DNA of 44,447 bases from Verrucomicrobia bacterium SCGC AAA164-M04 (GCA_000383735.1 KB912146.1:34532-78978); one strand, 5' to 3'; counted from the stretch's first letter, positions 8,393 through 17,288 are shown. Made by a program: numbers and translations. The notes: generated from the letters alone by a model not told the origin.

Positions 8393-9725
8393 ATTAGAAG
8401 TTAGGCCCGGTAAGAGTCTGGGGATTGTCGGCCGAAACGGATCGGGAAAGACAACCCTTGCTTCCAAATTAGCTGAAGAAAACGGGGCAAATTTGGTTTC
8501 ATTTGAGCTCGAGAACGAGCTTCTTGAGCGTGAAATTCGGGAGGATGACAGTGAGTTTTTGAATCGGATTGATTTCGGTCGTTCGGTAAGGGAGATGATT
8601 GAAGAAGTTTGTCTCGACGGAGAAAAATTGAAAGGGATTGCGGAGAGGTTAGGGCTTTCGCAAATTCTTGAGCAGGGTTTTTTGACCTTATCGACTGGTG
8701 AGCGGCGGCGACTCATGCTGGCACGAGCTTTGGTGAAAAATCCGAAGCTTATCGTACTTGATGAACCCTTCGACGGGCTTGACCATGCCTTTCGGCAACC
8801 TTTGCGAGATTTGCTGGAAGGACGTGATCTGGTTTTAGTTGTAAATCGTTTGAGTGACCTAGAAGGCTTGGTTGATGATGTTTGTTGTATTGAGGACGGA
8901 GCGGTGATTTTAAATGGATCACTTGAAGAAGTATTCAAAAACGAAGCATTCCAGCAGTTAATGGGTCTCAATGATGGAGAACTGGTCTTACCTAAAGGGG
9001 AGTCAATTAGTCCATCTTCGGGAGCTTTGGTTTCTATGAAACAAGTAACGGTAGTTCATGGAGGGAGGGAAATTATTTCGGATTTCGATTGGTCGGTTGA
9101 GAGGGGACAGAATTGGAAGATTTCCGGTCCCAATGGTTGTGGGAAATCGACGCTCGTGAACCTGGTCACTGGTGATCATCCACAGTGCTACTCAAATGAT
9201 GTGACCGTGATGGGATTACGCCGCGGATTGGGTGAATCGATTTGGGACGTTAAGCGCTATGTCGGAATCATTTCGCCATCACTTCATCAACAGCATCGGG
9301 TGAGTTTTAGTGCCCTACAAATCGTGGCCTCAGGGCTCTTCGATAGCGTTGGGCTTTATCAAGAAGTTAGTCCAGAGCATTGGCGTATGGCAGGGGAATG
9401 GCTTGGGTTGGTGGGGATGACCCCGTGGGCGGATCGGCCGTTTCGATCTCTCAGCTACGGTCAGCAGCGCCTTCTTTTGGTCGCTAGAGCATTGGTGAAA
9501 CGTCCTCCGCTGCTTGTCCTCGATGAGCCCTGTCAGGGGCTGGACCCGATGAATCGATCCCTAGTTTTAGGTGTGATTGATCGGATTGCGTCGACGAAGT
9601 TGACCCAGATTCTCTATATTACCCATGAACCAGAGGATCGATTAGAGTGCATTACCCATGAATTAAAGTATGTCAACCAGGGCTGGCTCATTAAGAAGGT
9701 AATGAGTTCGGACTTATCGAGGTAG
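8376..9725 (+). CDS. modF: Double-domain ABC ATPase, ModF/PhrA-like
   Basis: The 449-residue protein contains two ABC ATPase domains and no membrane segment. The first has Walker A GRNGSGKTTL, signature LSTGERRRLMLARA and Walker B LIVLDEPFDGLDH. The second has Walker A GPNGCGKSTLVNLVTG, signature LSYGQQRLLLVARA and Walker B LLVLDEPCQGLDP. Order, size and the second domain (GDHPQCYSNDVTVMG) match E. coli ModF/PhrA, a cytoplasmic protein of poorly defined role, loosely linked to molybdate genes. No molybdate genes are visible here. The TTG start at 8376 overlaps the end of rsmA by 17 bases; a GTG at 8385 is the alternative. AAGGA lies a few bases before the TTG. Confidence 0.85.
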   Translation: MKTVSELEVRPGKSLGIVGRNGSGKTTLASKLAEENGANLVSFELENELLEREIREDDSEFLNRIDFGRSVREMIEEVCLDGEKLKGIAERLGLSQILEQGFLTLSTGERRRLMLARALVKNPKLIVLDEPFDGLDHAFRQPLRDLLEGRDLVLVVNRLSDLEGLVDDVCCIEDGAVILNGSLEEVFKNEAFQQLMGLNDGELVLPKGESISPSSGALVSMKQVTVVHGGREIISDFDWSVERGQNWKISGPNGCGKSTLVNLVTGDHPQCYSNDVTVMGLRRGLGESIWDVKRYVGIISPSLHQQHRVSFSALQIVASGLFDSVGLYQEVSPEHWRMAGEWLGLVGMTPWADRPFRSLSYGQQRLLLVARALVKRPPLLVLDEPCQGLDPMNRSLVLGVIDRIASTKLTQILYITHEPEDRLECITHELKYVNQGWLIKKVMSSDLSR

Positions 9726-9744
9726 ATCAAGCGGTAAGGATATT

Positions 9745-9760
9745 GAGTTGATATCAACTC
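9745..9760. promoter_or_regulatory. Perfect 16-bp palindrome between modF and the hydrolase gene
   Basis: GAGTTGAT followed directly by its reverse complement lies 20 bp after the modF stop and 44 bp before the GTG of the next gene. As RNA it would form a 6-bp stem with an ATAT loop, followed by TGCTTTTG, so it may be a weak terminator. As DNA it is a symmetric candidate operator. The sequence does not decide between these. Confidence 0.4.
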
Positions 9761-9803
9761 TGCTTTTGTCTTGAGAAATTCTGTCGCCTGACAACGATTT
9801 GGG

Positions 9804-11237
9804 GTGACCTTTCGAATCATAGTTTCGTGCTTTTTGTTTTCTGGGCTTTCGCAAGCCCAGCAATACTCGGCAGTCAATGAAGTCGCACCAATGGTTCCTC
9901 GAGAATTTCGGGCGGCTTGGGTCGCGTGTGTTTACAATATTGATTGGCCGTCGCGAAAAGGAATGGGTGCGGGTGCTCAGCAGGCTGAAATGAAAGCGAT
10001 GCTCGACCGAATGGCATCGATGAAAATGAACGCGATTATTTTTCAGGTAAGACCTAATGCTGATGCTGTCTATCAATCTCGGCTCGAGCCGTGGAGTCAC
10101 TGGATCAGTGGGACTCAAGGGCTCTCCCCGGGTTATGACCCATTGGCATATTGTATCCAGCAGGCACATGCCCGAGGAATAGAGGTTCATGCTTGGTTTA
10201 ATCCATTTCGTGCGCTGCCTAACAGTAAGATTCCCACCGCAAGGAACCATGTTGTCAAGACTCACCCCTCGGTGATTCGCGACTTCAAAAATTACAAATG
10301 GATGGATCCTTCTAATGCTTTTACCCAGCAACGAGCGCTTTCGGTAATTTTGGATGTGGTCAATCGATACGATGTTGATGGCATTCACATCGACGACTAT
10401 TTTTATCCCTATCCCGACGTTGATTCCCAAGGGCGTGCAAAACCGAACTTTCCAGATGGCAAGACCCCAGCAGCTCGTCGAGCGGCGTCGGATGGATTTG
10501 TGAAGGCCATGTATTCCAAGGTTAAGCAGAAAAAACCGTGGGTTCGCGTTGGTATTAGTCCGTTTGGAATCTGGCGTCCTGGAGTTCCTGCGGGTACCAC
10601 GGCAACAATCGATGCCTATCATCATCTGGCGGCTGATTCACGTAAGTGGTTGCAGCAAGGTTGGTGCGATTATTTATCTCCCCAACTTTATTGGCGAATT
10701 AAGAGCCCTCAGAGCTTTAGTCGCCTAATCGCTTGGTGGCGATCACAGGGGGCTCGTCCGGTTTGGCCTGGAATCGCCTCGGCTCGGATTAATTCAAGTG
10801 AAGATCCTGGACGCCGGGCTAGCGAGATTGCCAATCAAGTGTCCCTCACTCGGACGGTTGGTAAAAATTATGTGGGGCACGTTTTTTGGAGCATGAAATC
10901 TCTAATGACGAACAAAGGAGGAATCAGTAACGAGCTTGTGAAAAAATTCTATCAGGAGCCCGCTTTGGTTCCTCCAATGCCTTGGTCGAGCAGAAATCTT
11001 CCACAAACCCCGAACGTCCTAGCAAAAGGATCAAATGGGAATCTTGATCTTGTTTGGCGGTCGGTGCCAGGTTGCTCGCAATATGCGATTCAGGTTCGGG
11101 TCGGGCGGGCATGGCGATTGATCACGGTCGTCCGTGGGACAAAGATGACTCTCAAAGGTTTGCCCGATGCGATTGCAGTGAGTGCGGTGGATCGTTATGG
11201 TAACACTAGTAATCCTCGCGTTTTAGCACGACCGTAG
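9804..11237 (+). CDS. Secreted family-10-like glycosyl hydrolase (GHL10/DUF187)
   Basis: This 477-residue protein starts with a signal peptide (IIVSCFLFSGLSQAQQ) and then shows the GHL10 TIM-barrel pattern: EFRAAWVACVYNIDWPS, MKMNAIIFQVRPNADAVY, YDPLAYCIQQAHARGIEVHA, VDGIHIDDYFYPYP and WVRVGISPFGIW. Family members such as E. coli YngK-like proteins are thought to act on cell-wall or polysaccharide glycans, possibly as denuded-peptidoglycan glycosidases. The Asp-Asp pair in HIDDYFYP is the likely catalytic region. The last roughly 70 residues look like a fibronectin-III-like tail (VWRSVPGCSQYAIQVRV). The GTG start at 9804 lacks a good ribosome-binding site. The gene converges with accD across only 3 bp. 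Confidence 0.88.
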   Translation: MTFRIIVSCFLFSGLSQAQQYSAVNEVAPMVPREFRAAWVACVYNIDWPSRKGMGAGAQQAEMKAMLDRMASMKMNAIIFQVRPNADAVYQSRLEPWSHWISGTQGLSPGYDPLAYCIQQAHARGIEVHAWFNPFRALPNSKIPTARNHVVKTHPSVIRDFKNYKWMDPSNAFTQQRALSVILDVVNRYDVDGIHIDDYFYPYPDVDSQGRAKPNFPDGKTPAARRAASDGFVKAMYSKVKQKKPWVRVGISPFGIWRPGVPAGTTATIDAYHHLAADSRKWLQQGWCDYLSPQLYWRIKSPQSFSRLIAWWRSQGARPVWPGIASARINSSEDPGRRASEIANQVSLTRTVGKNYVGHVFWSMKSLMTNKGGISNELVKKFYQEPALVPPMPWSSRNLPQTPNVLAKGSNGNLDLVWRSVPGCSQYAIQVRVGRAWRLITVVRGTKMTLKGLPDAIAVSAVDRYGNTSNPRVLARP

Positions 11238-11240
11238 CTC

Positions 11241-12077
11241 TTAACTTTGAGGCATCATGTAGTCCAGATACTGCGACAATTTTCTGCGAAGATCGCGGCG
11301 CTGTATAATAGCGTCGATTAACCCGTGATCGAGCATGAACTCAGCTGTTTGGAAGCCGGGAGGCAGATCTTGGTGAGTCGTTTCCTTGACCACACGCGGT
11401 CCGGCAAATCCGATCATACACTTAGGCTCGGCAATGTTGATATCGCCAATCGTTGCATAAGACGCAGTCACTCCCCCGGTGGTTGGATGAGTGAAGATGG
11501 AAATGTAGGGAAGCTTCGCCTCGGAATGAAGAGCAAGCGCTCCGCAGGTTTTAGCCATCTGCATTAGAGAGAGCATACCTTCCTGCATGCGTGCTCCTGA
11601 TGACGAGGAAAAGATCAAGATGGCTCGTTTTTCGGCCGTGGCTTGTTCGATGGCACGCGTGATTTTTTCGCCCACTACCGAACCCATAGAGCCGGCAAAG
11701 AATTTAAAATCCATCACTGCTACCATGGCGGGATTGCCTCCGATTTTCATTTTTCCAGTGACCACAGCATCTTTGAGTCCGGTCTTGGTTCGAAGGAGTT
11801 CGGTTTTTTGAGAATAGTGTGAAAAGCCGAGTGGGTTCGTAGAAATGAGATCAGTCTCAGTTTCCTCAAATGTGTCTTCGTCGGCAATGAGCTTGAAGCG
11901 GTCGTAGGCGCCCATGAGGAAGTGGTGGGAACAATTGGTGCAAACAAGGTCGTTCTGCTTGAGGTCCAAGGTGTGCAGTAATTCCCCGCAATCGGGGCAC
12001 TTGGTCCAGAGGTCGTCAGGAAGGTTGTCTCTTCCCTTTGAAGCGCGCTTGAGCCGTGGTTTGTCAAAAATGCCCAT
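11241..12077 (-). CDS. accD: Acetyl-CoA carboxylase carboxyltransferase subunit beta
   Basis: This 278-residue subunit, together with AccA, moves the carboxyl group from biotin to acetyl-CoA to form malonyl-CoA for fatty-acid synthesis. The N-terminal zinc ribbon has all four Cys residues (CPDCGELL and CTNCSHH). The crotonase-like carboxyltransferase core follows, with FFAGSMGSVVGEKITRA, ILIFSSSSGARMQEGMLSLMQ and THPTTGGVTASYA. Length and motif order are normal. accA is not in the window. A 218-bp gap separates the ATG from the next upstream minus-strand gene, so accD probably has its own promoter there. I could not pick a convincing -35/-10 pair. Confidence 0.96.
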   Translation of the reverse strand: MGIFDKPRLKRASKGRDNLPDDLWTKCPDCGELLHTLDLKQNDLVCTNCSHHFLMGAYDRFKLIADEDTFEETETDLISTNPLGFSHYSQKTELLRTKTGLKDAVVTGKMKIGGNPAMVAVMDFKFFAGSMGSVVGEKITRAIEQATAEKRAILIFSSSSGARMQEGMLSLMQMAKTCGALALHSEAKLPYISIFTHPTTGGVTASYATIGDINIAEPKCMIGFAGPRVVKETTHQDLPPGFQTAEFMLDHGLIDAIIQRRDLRRKLSQYLDYMMPQS

Positions 12078-12295
12078 GGGGTGATAGCTTAGGATGGAAT
12101 TTCCGCGGGAGAAAGAGCAATTTATGAGGTCATCGAATGACTTTAGATTGTTGGTAGGTCAAATTGTTCCTTGCTTGGTGCTCAGCGAGAACCGAGAGGT
12201 GCTCGTTTTTGTCCTCAAATAGGCTCAGGGGCTTATGGGTTACGAGCGGAGTGAGGGAGGCGAAAAACCAAATGCAGGGGAAAGAAACGATGAGT

Positions 12296-12547
12296 CTATC
12301 TTCCCTCCGGCATTACCGGAAGCAGTTCGAGGAGCGTTTGGTAGCGATTGCTGTCAAAATCACGCTCATCGGCCATCATGGCTTCCACTTCATCGGCCAG
12401 ACAAAAGGCGAGCATCGCTTTGGCTTCTTCTTCTTCGATATCGGGCTTGGTGAGGATGCGATCGAAGGCCTCCCGCACATAGGGGGTTTCGGGCGAGTTC
12501 AATTGTTCCTCGATGGCGGGGAGGAGTTTTTCGACAGCTTCGTCCAT
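12296..12547 (-). CDS. Small acidic conserved protein of unknown function
   Basis: This 83-residue, highly acidic, all-helical protein has recurrent Glu-rich segments (KPDIEEEEAKAMLAFCLADE and EVEAMMADERDFD). Its composition is that of a real protein, and similar short proteins occur in related genomes as far as I recall, but I cannot name a family. It lies between rpmE and accD on the same strand and is separated from rpmE by a terminator-like hairpin, so it probably has its own transcript. No Shine-Dalgarno site precedes the ATG. Confidence 0.6.
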   Translation of the reverse strand: MDEAVEKLLPAIEEQLNSPETPYVREAFDRILTKPDIEEEEAKAMLAFCLADEVEAMMADERDFDSNRYQTLLELLPVMPEGR

Positions 12548-12562
12548 GGGAGGAGGTTAAAC

Positions 12563-12595
12563 AAAAAAGACGACTCCGTGAAGAGCCGCCTTTTT
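12563..12595 (-). terminator. Rho-independent terminator after rpmE
   Basis: On the minus strand AAAAAGGCGGCTC, a short TTCACG loop and GAGTCGTCTTTTTT form a stem of about 13 bp with two G-T pairs. A run of six T residues follows. It begins about 29 bp after the rpmE stop. The flanking A and T runs could let it act in both directions. Confidence 0.75.
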
Positions 12596-12623
12596 GAAAG
12601 TGTGAGAACAGAAACGAAGGTTT

Positions 12624-12899
12624 CTAGCCTTGGGCCCGGGTGGGCTTCTTGGCCCGACGCACGGTGCCGAAACGCTTCTGGAACTTGTCGATGCGACCTT
12701 CGGTATCCACAAAGGTGCTTTGACCAGTGAAGAAGGGGTGCGAATCGGCCGTGAGGCCCATCGAAATTACGAAATGTTCAACACCATCGATCTCTTCGGT
12801 CTTGTCAGACTTGGCGGTGGATCGGGTGATGTAACGGTGACCAGAGGTCATGTCTTGGAAGATTACGGGATGGTAATCGGGATGGATGTCTTTTTTCAT
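12624..12899 (-). CDS. rpmE2: 50S ribosomal protein L31, type B (zinc-free)
   Basis: This 91-residue protein matches type B L31: MKKDIHPDYHPVIFQDM at the start, a central GVEHFVISMG strand and SHPFFTGQSTFVDTEGR before a basic tail. It contains no Cys at all, so it is the form that lacks the zinc-binding CxxC motifs. It is part of the large ribosomal subunit and bridges it to the small subunit. The gene diverges from the DUF4250 gene across about 110 bp that must hold both promoters. A clear hairpin terminator follows. Confidence 0.95.
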   Translation of the reverse strand: MKKDIHPDYHPVIFQDMTSGHRYITRSTAKSDKTEEIDGVEHFVISMGLTADSHPFFTGQSTFVDTEGRIDKFQKRFGTVRRAKKPTRAQG

Positions 12900-13008
12900 G
12901 GGATGCCCTTAAAGTTCGGGGTGCGACGTTTCCGACGCCGCGCGGGCGGGGTTTAGCCGGAAAAAGCGCTCGCTGTCAACCCGATTCAGCCTTATTCACG
13001 GTCCCGTC

Positions 13009-13197
13009 ATGAATCTCAAATCCTTCGAAACGATGGATCCGCACCTTCTCGTTGGTCTTATCAACACTGAGCTCCGTAACAACGCAAGCTCCCTTGATGA
13101 TCTCTGCAAAACCCATGGGTTGGACGAGAAATCCCTGACCGATCGCCTTGCCAGCGCAGATTACCATTTTTCTAAGGAAGCGGGGCGGTTTCGGTGA
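13009..13197 (+). CDS. DUF4250 domain protein
   Basis: The 62-residue product begins MNLKSFETMDPHLLVGLIN, continues with NNASSLDDLCKTHGLDEKSL and ends with a DYHFSKEAGRFR tail. This is the whole DUF4250 pattern (short helical protein, DPxxLLxxIN start, SLDDLC turn). The function of the family is unknown. The gene is single, diverges from rpmE, and is followed by a 12-bp palindrome at 13207-13218. An overlapping minus-strand frame (12976-13167) has no family resemblance and was left out. Confidence 0.8.
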   Translation: MNLKSFETMDPHLLVGLINTELRNNASSLDDLCKTHGLDEKSLTDRLASADYHFSKEAGRFR

Positions 13198-13412
13198 CCC
13201 ATTTTTAGGCCTAGGCCTGACACTATGTTCCAGCAGGCTACCAATAAATTTAAAAAGAGGTGGGGATGTTTATGATCTAGATGCAGAAAATGGCCCTGTC
13301 TTTGGTCAGAAAAAGCTTAACACGTCTCATTGAATTGAGTCGTTGAAATCTGAAGGTTTTTGGCATTTTTCTTCTGGTCCCGTCATGAGTGGTAGGGTTT
13401 TATCTTCTCCTT

Positions 13413-14405
13413 ATGAAAAATTTTTTGGCCTGTACAATGGCACTGGGAGCGTTTGCATTCTCTGGCTGCGGAGAGAAAGAAGATGGGAAGGCGAGTTACG
13501 CGCTGGTCACCACCGGAGTAGCTTCGTTTTGGGATATCTGTAAAAAAGGTGGAGAAGACGCTGGTGTGGAACTGGGAGTGAATGTGGAGGTTTTGATGCC
13601 GTCATCCGGCGACGACCAGAAGTCAAAGCTCGAGGATTTACTGGCCAAAGGAGTTGATGGAATTGCGGTGGCAGCCATCGATCCGATTAATCAGGCGGGA
13701 TTGTTTGATGAGGTTGCAAAGAATTCGATTCTGATCACGATGGATACTGATGCTCCAACTACGAAGCGCCAGGTTTACGTGGGGATGGACAATTATGATG
13801 CGGGCTGGATGTGCGGTGAGCTGGTTAAGGAAGCGATTCCTGGTGGAGGAGAGGTCGTTCTCTTTATTGGCCGGCTTGAGCAAGATAATGCAAAACGCCG
13901 CAGGCAAGGCGTGATTGATTGTCTGCTTGGCCGCGAGAAAGATGGTTCTCGTTATGATGCACCGGGCCAGTCGCAGGTTGGCGCCAAATATACTGTTTTG
14001 GCAACATTGACCGACCAGTTTGATCGCGCGAAGGGAAAGGCCAACGTCGAAGATATGCTTACCAAACATGAAGGAGTCGATGCCATGGTGGGGCTCTTTG
14101 CATACAATCCACCTCTTATTTTGGAGGCTTTGAAGCAGGCTGGAAGGATCGGAGAAGTTAAAGTGATCGGTTTTGATGAGGATGAAGTTACCCTCCAAGG
14201 AATTAGGAATGACTCGGTGCACGGGACGGTTGTGCAGGACCCTTATGAGTATGGGAAACGCTCCATTGAGATCCTTGATGCTCTCTCCAAGGGCGATACC
14301 TCGGTGATTCCTGAAAACAAGTTTGTTGATATTCCGGCGCGTCAGATCCGGAAAGATAACGTGGATGCCTTTTGGAGTGATCTGAATTCAAAGCTTGGAA
14401 AGTAA
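13413..14405 (+). CDS. Sugar ABC transporter substrate-binding lipoprotein (RbsB-like)
   Basis: This 330-residue periplasmic-binding-protein type 1 protein captures a sugar for the ABC importer encoded just downstream. It starts with a lipoprotein signal (NFLACTMALGAFAFSGC, lipobox FSGC), so it should be membrane-tethered instead of free in the periplasm. Family landmarks are VTTGVASFWDICKKGGEDAG, LLAKGVDGIAVAAIDP, ITMDTDAP, YVGMDNYDAGWMCGEL, and VIGFDEDEVTLQGI near the C-terminus. ATG 13413 is preferred over the upstream ATG at 13389 because it places the basic n-region (MKN) directly before the hydrophobic core. The stop overlaps the ATPase start by one base. The sugar is not identifiable; ribose, xylose or galactose are the usual ligands. 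Confidence 0.92.
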   Translation: MKNFLACTMALGAFAFSGCGEKEDGKASYALVTTGVASFWDICKKGGEDAGVELGVNVEVLMPSSGDDQKSKLEDLLAKGVDGIAVAAIDPINQAGLFDEVAKNSILITMDTDAPTTKRQVYVGMDNYDAGWMCGELVKEAIPGGGEVVLFIGRLEQDNAKRRRQGVIDCLLGREKDGSRYDAPGQSQVGAKYTVLATLTDQFDRAKGKANVEDMLTKHEGVDAMVGLFAYNPPLILEALKQAGRIGEVKVIGFDEDEVTLQGIRNDSVHGTVVQDPYEYGKRSIEILDALSKGDTSVIPENKFVDIPARQIRKDNVDAFWSDLNSKLGK

Positions 14406-15910
14406 TGGGGGAGCCTTTTCTGGAGGTTCAAAAAATCACGAAGCGCTTTCCTGGAGTGGTCGCTCTTTCGGGGGTTGACTTGCAGGTGTATCCTGCCGAA
14501 ATTTTGGCCCTAATTGGGGAAAATGGAGCTGGGAAAAGCACCCTGATGAAAATCCTCGCGGGCGTTCAGCCTGCGGATGAGGGCGAGTTGTTGGTAGAGG
14601 GAAAGGTTGTTCGATTTTCAGGCGTCCAAGATGCTCAGAAATCGGGAATTGCGCTGATTCATCAGGAATTAAATTTGGCGGAAAATCTGACGGTGGCAGG
14701 CAACATGTTTTTGGGACGCGAGCCCGGGAAATTTGGTTGGATCGACCAAGGGGTGATCCAACGGGAGTCGAAGCGGGTCTTGGAAATGGTGGGTCTCGAG
14801 GTGTCACCGGAGACCTTGCTGAGTGAATTGACGATCGGGAAACAGCAATTGGTCGAAATTGCGAAGGCTCTGTCGACCGATGCCAAGGTGATCATCATGG
14901 ATGAGCCGACGTCGAGTCTATCTCTGCGCGAGTCCGAGCGGCTCTTTGAAGTGATTCACGATCTTCGGGAGAAAGGGGTGAGCGTGATTTACATTTCCCA
15001 TCGCTTGGGTGAGGTGAAGAAGTTGGCGGATCGGGTGGTGGTTTTTCGTGATGGAGAAAATGCTGGAATGCTTGAACGGAATGAGGTCGATCATGATGCG
15101 ATGGTGCGTATGATGGTCGGTCGTGATGTCTCGCAGTTTTATCAACGGACGAAGCATGACCTAGGTGAAGTGGTTCTTTCGGTTCGAGGGTTGCGCTCGG
15201 TGGAGCACCGGAAAAATGAATTAGACTTTGAGGTGAGAGCTGGTGAGATAGTGGGAGTGGCAGGTTTGGTCGGAGCTGGGCGGAGTGAGATGTTAGCCGC
15301 TTTATTCGGAGCTCGGCCTGCGCTAGGTGGTGATGTTTTAGTTGCAGGAAAGGGAGGCTTGCCCCGGTCGCCGAGAGAGTCGCTGAGACGTGGGCTAGCC
15401 TTAGTTCCGGAGGACCGGAAGGGTCAAGGTCTCATTCTTGATATGGCAGTTAAGGAAAATATAAGCCTCGCTTCGCTTCGCCGTGATTCTAAAGGTCCTT
15501 TTTTGGATGCGAGGAAGGAAGAGGAGTTGGTCGCTGAGATGACGTCGGCTCTGAGTGTGAAAACGCCGGGATCATGGCAATTAGCCCGTTTTCTTTCAGG
15601 AGGAAATCAGCAGAAGATCGTTCTAGCGAAGTGGTTGGCGCTGAAGCCCAAGGTTTTACTCCTCGATGAACCAACGCGCGGTATTGATATTGGGGCGAAA
15701 GAAGAGATTTATTTGCTGATGGAAAAATTCGCGCGCGAAGGGATGGCGGTCTTGTTTGTCTCCAGCGAGATGGAAGAGATCATGGGGATGGCGGATCGGA
15801 CCTTGGTGATGCACGAAGGGCGAATCAGGGGCGAGTTAGCCAGAGAAGATTTTAGTGAGGAGGCCATCATGGAATTGGCGACGGGTGGGAATATTAATAA
15901 AGAAGAATAA
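14405..15910 (+). CDS. Sugar ABC transporter double ATPase (RbsA/XylG/MglA-like)
   Basis: This 501-residue protein has two fused ABC domains, as in RbsA. The N-terminal domain has Walker A GENGAGKSTLMKILAG, signature LTIGKQQLVEIAKAL and Walker B VIIMDEPTSSL. The C-terminal domain has the degenerate Walker A normal for the family (AGLVGAGRSEMLAALFG), signature LSGGNQQKIVLAKWL and Walker B VLLLDEPTRGIDIG. It powers uptake of the sugar delivered by the preceding lipoprotein. The start codon shares a base with the upstream stop (TAATG), and the permease starts one base after its own stop, so the three genes are translationally coupled. Confidence 0.96.
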   Translation: MGEPFLEVQKITKRFPGVVALSGVDLQVYPAEILALIGENGAGKSTLMKILAGVQPADEGELLVEGKVVRFSGVQDAQKSGIALIHQELNLAENLTVAGNMFLGREPGKFGWIDQGVIQRESKRVLEMVGLEVSPETLLSELTIGKQQLVEIAKALSTDAKVIIMDEPTSSLSLRESERLFEVIHDLREKGVSVIYISHRLGEVKKLADRVVVFRDGENAGMLERNEVDHDAMVRMMVGRDVSQFYQRTKHDLGEVVLSVRGLRSVEHRKNELDFEVRAGEIVGVAGLVGAGRSEMLAALFGARPALGGDVLVAGKGGLPRSPRESLRRGLALVPEDRKGQGLILDMAVKENISLASLRRDSKGPFLDARKEEELVAEMTSALSVKTPGSWQLARFLSGGNQQKIVLAKWLALKPKVLLLDEPTRGIDIGAKEEIYLLMEKFAREGMAVLFVSSEMEEIMGMADRTLVMHEGRIRGELAREDFSEEAIMELATGGNINKEE

Positions 15911-15911
15911 A

Positions 15912-16871
15912 ATGAAAAAAATCAAAGGCATCCTGATCACCCTGATTGTCATTTATGTGGCGACGGCGATCTTGGGAGAGAATTTTCTGGGGGGATACAA
16001 CCAAGGGAAGTTGCTTGAGCGGACCGGGCTTTATGGTCTGTTGGGAATTGGAGTGGCCTTTGTGATTATCACGGGAGGGATAGACCTTTCGATTGGCTCG
16101 GTGGTTTGTTTGGTGGGTTGTGGGGTTCCGTGGCTGGTGATGAGACAAGGATGGTCACCGGGTAGTGCGGTTGCGATCGCGATGGTAGTAGCCCTCTGCG
16201 TTGGGCTTTGGCATGGTTTTTTGATTACCAAGCTCAAGCTGCAGCCTTTTGTAGTGACGCTCTGTAGTTTGCTGATTTACCGGGGGGCAACGCGGGGCCT
16301 CGCAGAGGATCAGTCGCAAGGATTTGGAGGAGAGCATGAGACATTTCGACAGTGGGGAACAGAAGCCATCGAAGTGACTGATAAATTTGGGATTCCTTAT
16401 CCCTTTGTGATTTTGATCGTGATAGCGATCATTGCGTGGGTTTTCTTGAACAAAACTATCTGGGGGCGATACCTTTTTGCCTTGGGAAATAACGAGGAGG
16501 CGGCTCGCTTAAGTGGAATTAACACCGACCGGATGGTTATTTTATCTTATGTGATTTGTTCGATGCTGGCAGCGCTCGGTGGTCTGTTATTCATTTTAAA
16601 TGGGAATTCGGCTCAGCCGAGCGATTTTGGAAACTTTTATGAACTTTATGCGATCGCTGCAGCAGTGCTGGGTGGTTGTAGTCTTCGTGGAGGGGAAGGA
16701 ACAATTGTGGGGGTAGTGATTGGCACGGCGGTGATGCAACTCTTAAAGAACATGATCAATCTGGTAGATTGGTTAAAATCGCACATGGAATTTCTCATTG
16801 TTGGAATCGTTCTGCTGGTGGCAGTCATTGCAGATGAAATGATCAAACAACGGGTAAGAAAACTGAAGTGA
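15912..16871 (+). CDS. Sugar ABC transporter permease (RbsC-like)
   Basis: This 319-residue inner-membrane protein has about eight to ten hydrophobic helices. The RbsC/BPD_transp_2 signature GIGVAFVIITGGIDLSIGS is present, and the conserved LGGCSLRGGEGTIVGVVIG loop lies in the C-terminal half. It forms the homodimeric channel of the importer. The ATG at 15912 gives MKKIKGILITLIVIYVATAI, a normal first helix, and sits one base after the ATPase stop. The frame is open further upstream (15855), but that part lies inside the ATPase gene. No second permease gene follows, so a homodimer is expected. Confidence 0.94.
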   Translation: MKKIKGILITLIVIYVATAILGENFLGGYNQGKLLERTGLYGLLGIGVAFVIITGGIDLSIGSVVCLVGCGVPWLVMRQGWSPGSAVAIAMVVALCVGLWHGFLITKLKLQPFVVTLCSLLIYRGATRGLAEDQSQGFGGEHETFRQWGTEAIEVTDKFGIPYPFVILIVIAIIAWVFLNKTIWGRYLFALGNNEEAARLSGINTDRMVILSYVICSMLAALGGLLFILNGNSAQPSDFGNFYELYAIAAAVLGGCSLRGGEGTIVGVVIGTAVMQLLKNMINLVDWLKSHMEFLIVGIVLLVAVIADEMIKQRVRKLK

Positions 16872-17006
16872 GAGAAATCAACTTGGGCGCCACGCTCGGG
16901 CTCTTTCTTTCTATTTCACGAGGGTGCGGGAAAAGTAGTATCTCAATTCTTAGATTGGTAGCAAGCTACCGATGCTAGACGAGGAAATCACTAAGTTACG
17001 GAAAAA

Positions 17007-17288
17007 TCACTTCTTCAAAACCACCGTAATTGGTTTTGGGAGATTGAAGTTCACGAGTGGGTGGTTGCGATAGCCGGCTTTTGAGATCTGCAAGTAGTCA
17101 ATGGTAGGGAGATCTTGATGGACTAGAACTCCGCCATTTTTATCGGTTTCTTTAGGTGGCCAGTTGAAGCTTCGGCTCATCGGAATGACCTTGGCATCCT
17201 CAATTGGTCTCCCAGCTTCATCGACCACAAAAACAGTAGGCGAGCAAGAACTGCAGACTAGAGCGAGGATTCCGAAGAAAGATCTCAT
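17007..17288 (-). CDS. Small lipoprotein with carboxypeptidase-regulatory-like fold
   Basis: This 93-residue protein begins with a short lipoprotein-like signal (SFFGILALVCSSCS). It then has a beta-sandwich-like stretch, VFVVDEAGRPIEDAKVIP, followed by TDKNGGVLVHQDLP and a YLQISKAGYRNHPL strand. This is the pattern of CarboxypepD_reg/Ig-like repeats found on many surface lipoproteins. Its ATG overlaps the nuoF stop by 4 bases (ATGA), so it is probably translated with nuoF. No role in complex I is known for such a protein and none is claimed. Confidence 0.65.
   Translation of the reverse strand: MRSFFGILALVCSSCSPTVFVVDEAGRPIEDAKVIPMSRSFNWPPKETDKNGGVLVHQDLPTIDYLQISKAGYRNHPLVNFNLPKPITVVLKK

Noticed and set aside
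9714..10625. 303-codon minus-strand open frame opposite the GHL10 gene
   Set aside because: It is a shadow of a well-supported secreted hydrolase and has Arg/Ser-rich, motif-free content.
12976..13167. Minus-strand frame over the DUF4250 gene
   Set aside because: The plus-strand product matches DUF4250 throughout, whereas the antisense product matches nothing.
13207..13218. 12-bp palindrome AGGCCTAGGCCT after the DUF4250 gene
   Set aside because: It is symmetric but short and made of restriction-site-like units; no second copy or regulated gene context supports a site.
16957..16970. GGTAGC-AA-GCTACC inverted repeat after the sugar permease gene
   Set aside because: The arms are only six bases with a two-base spacer and no T-run, so it is too weak for a terminator or operator call.
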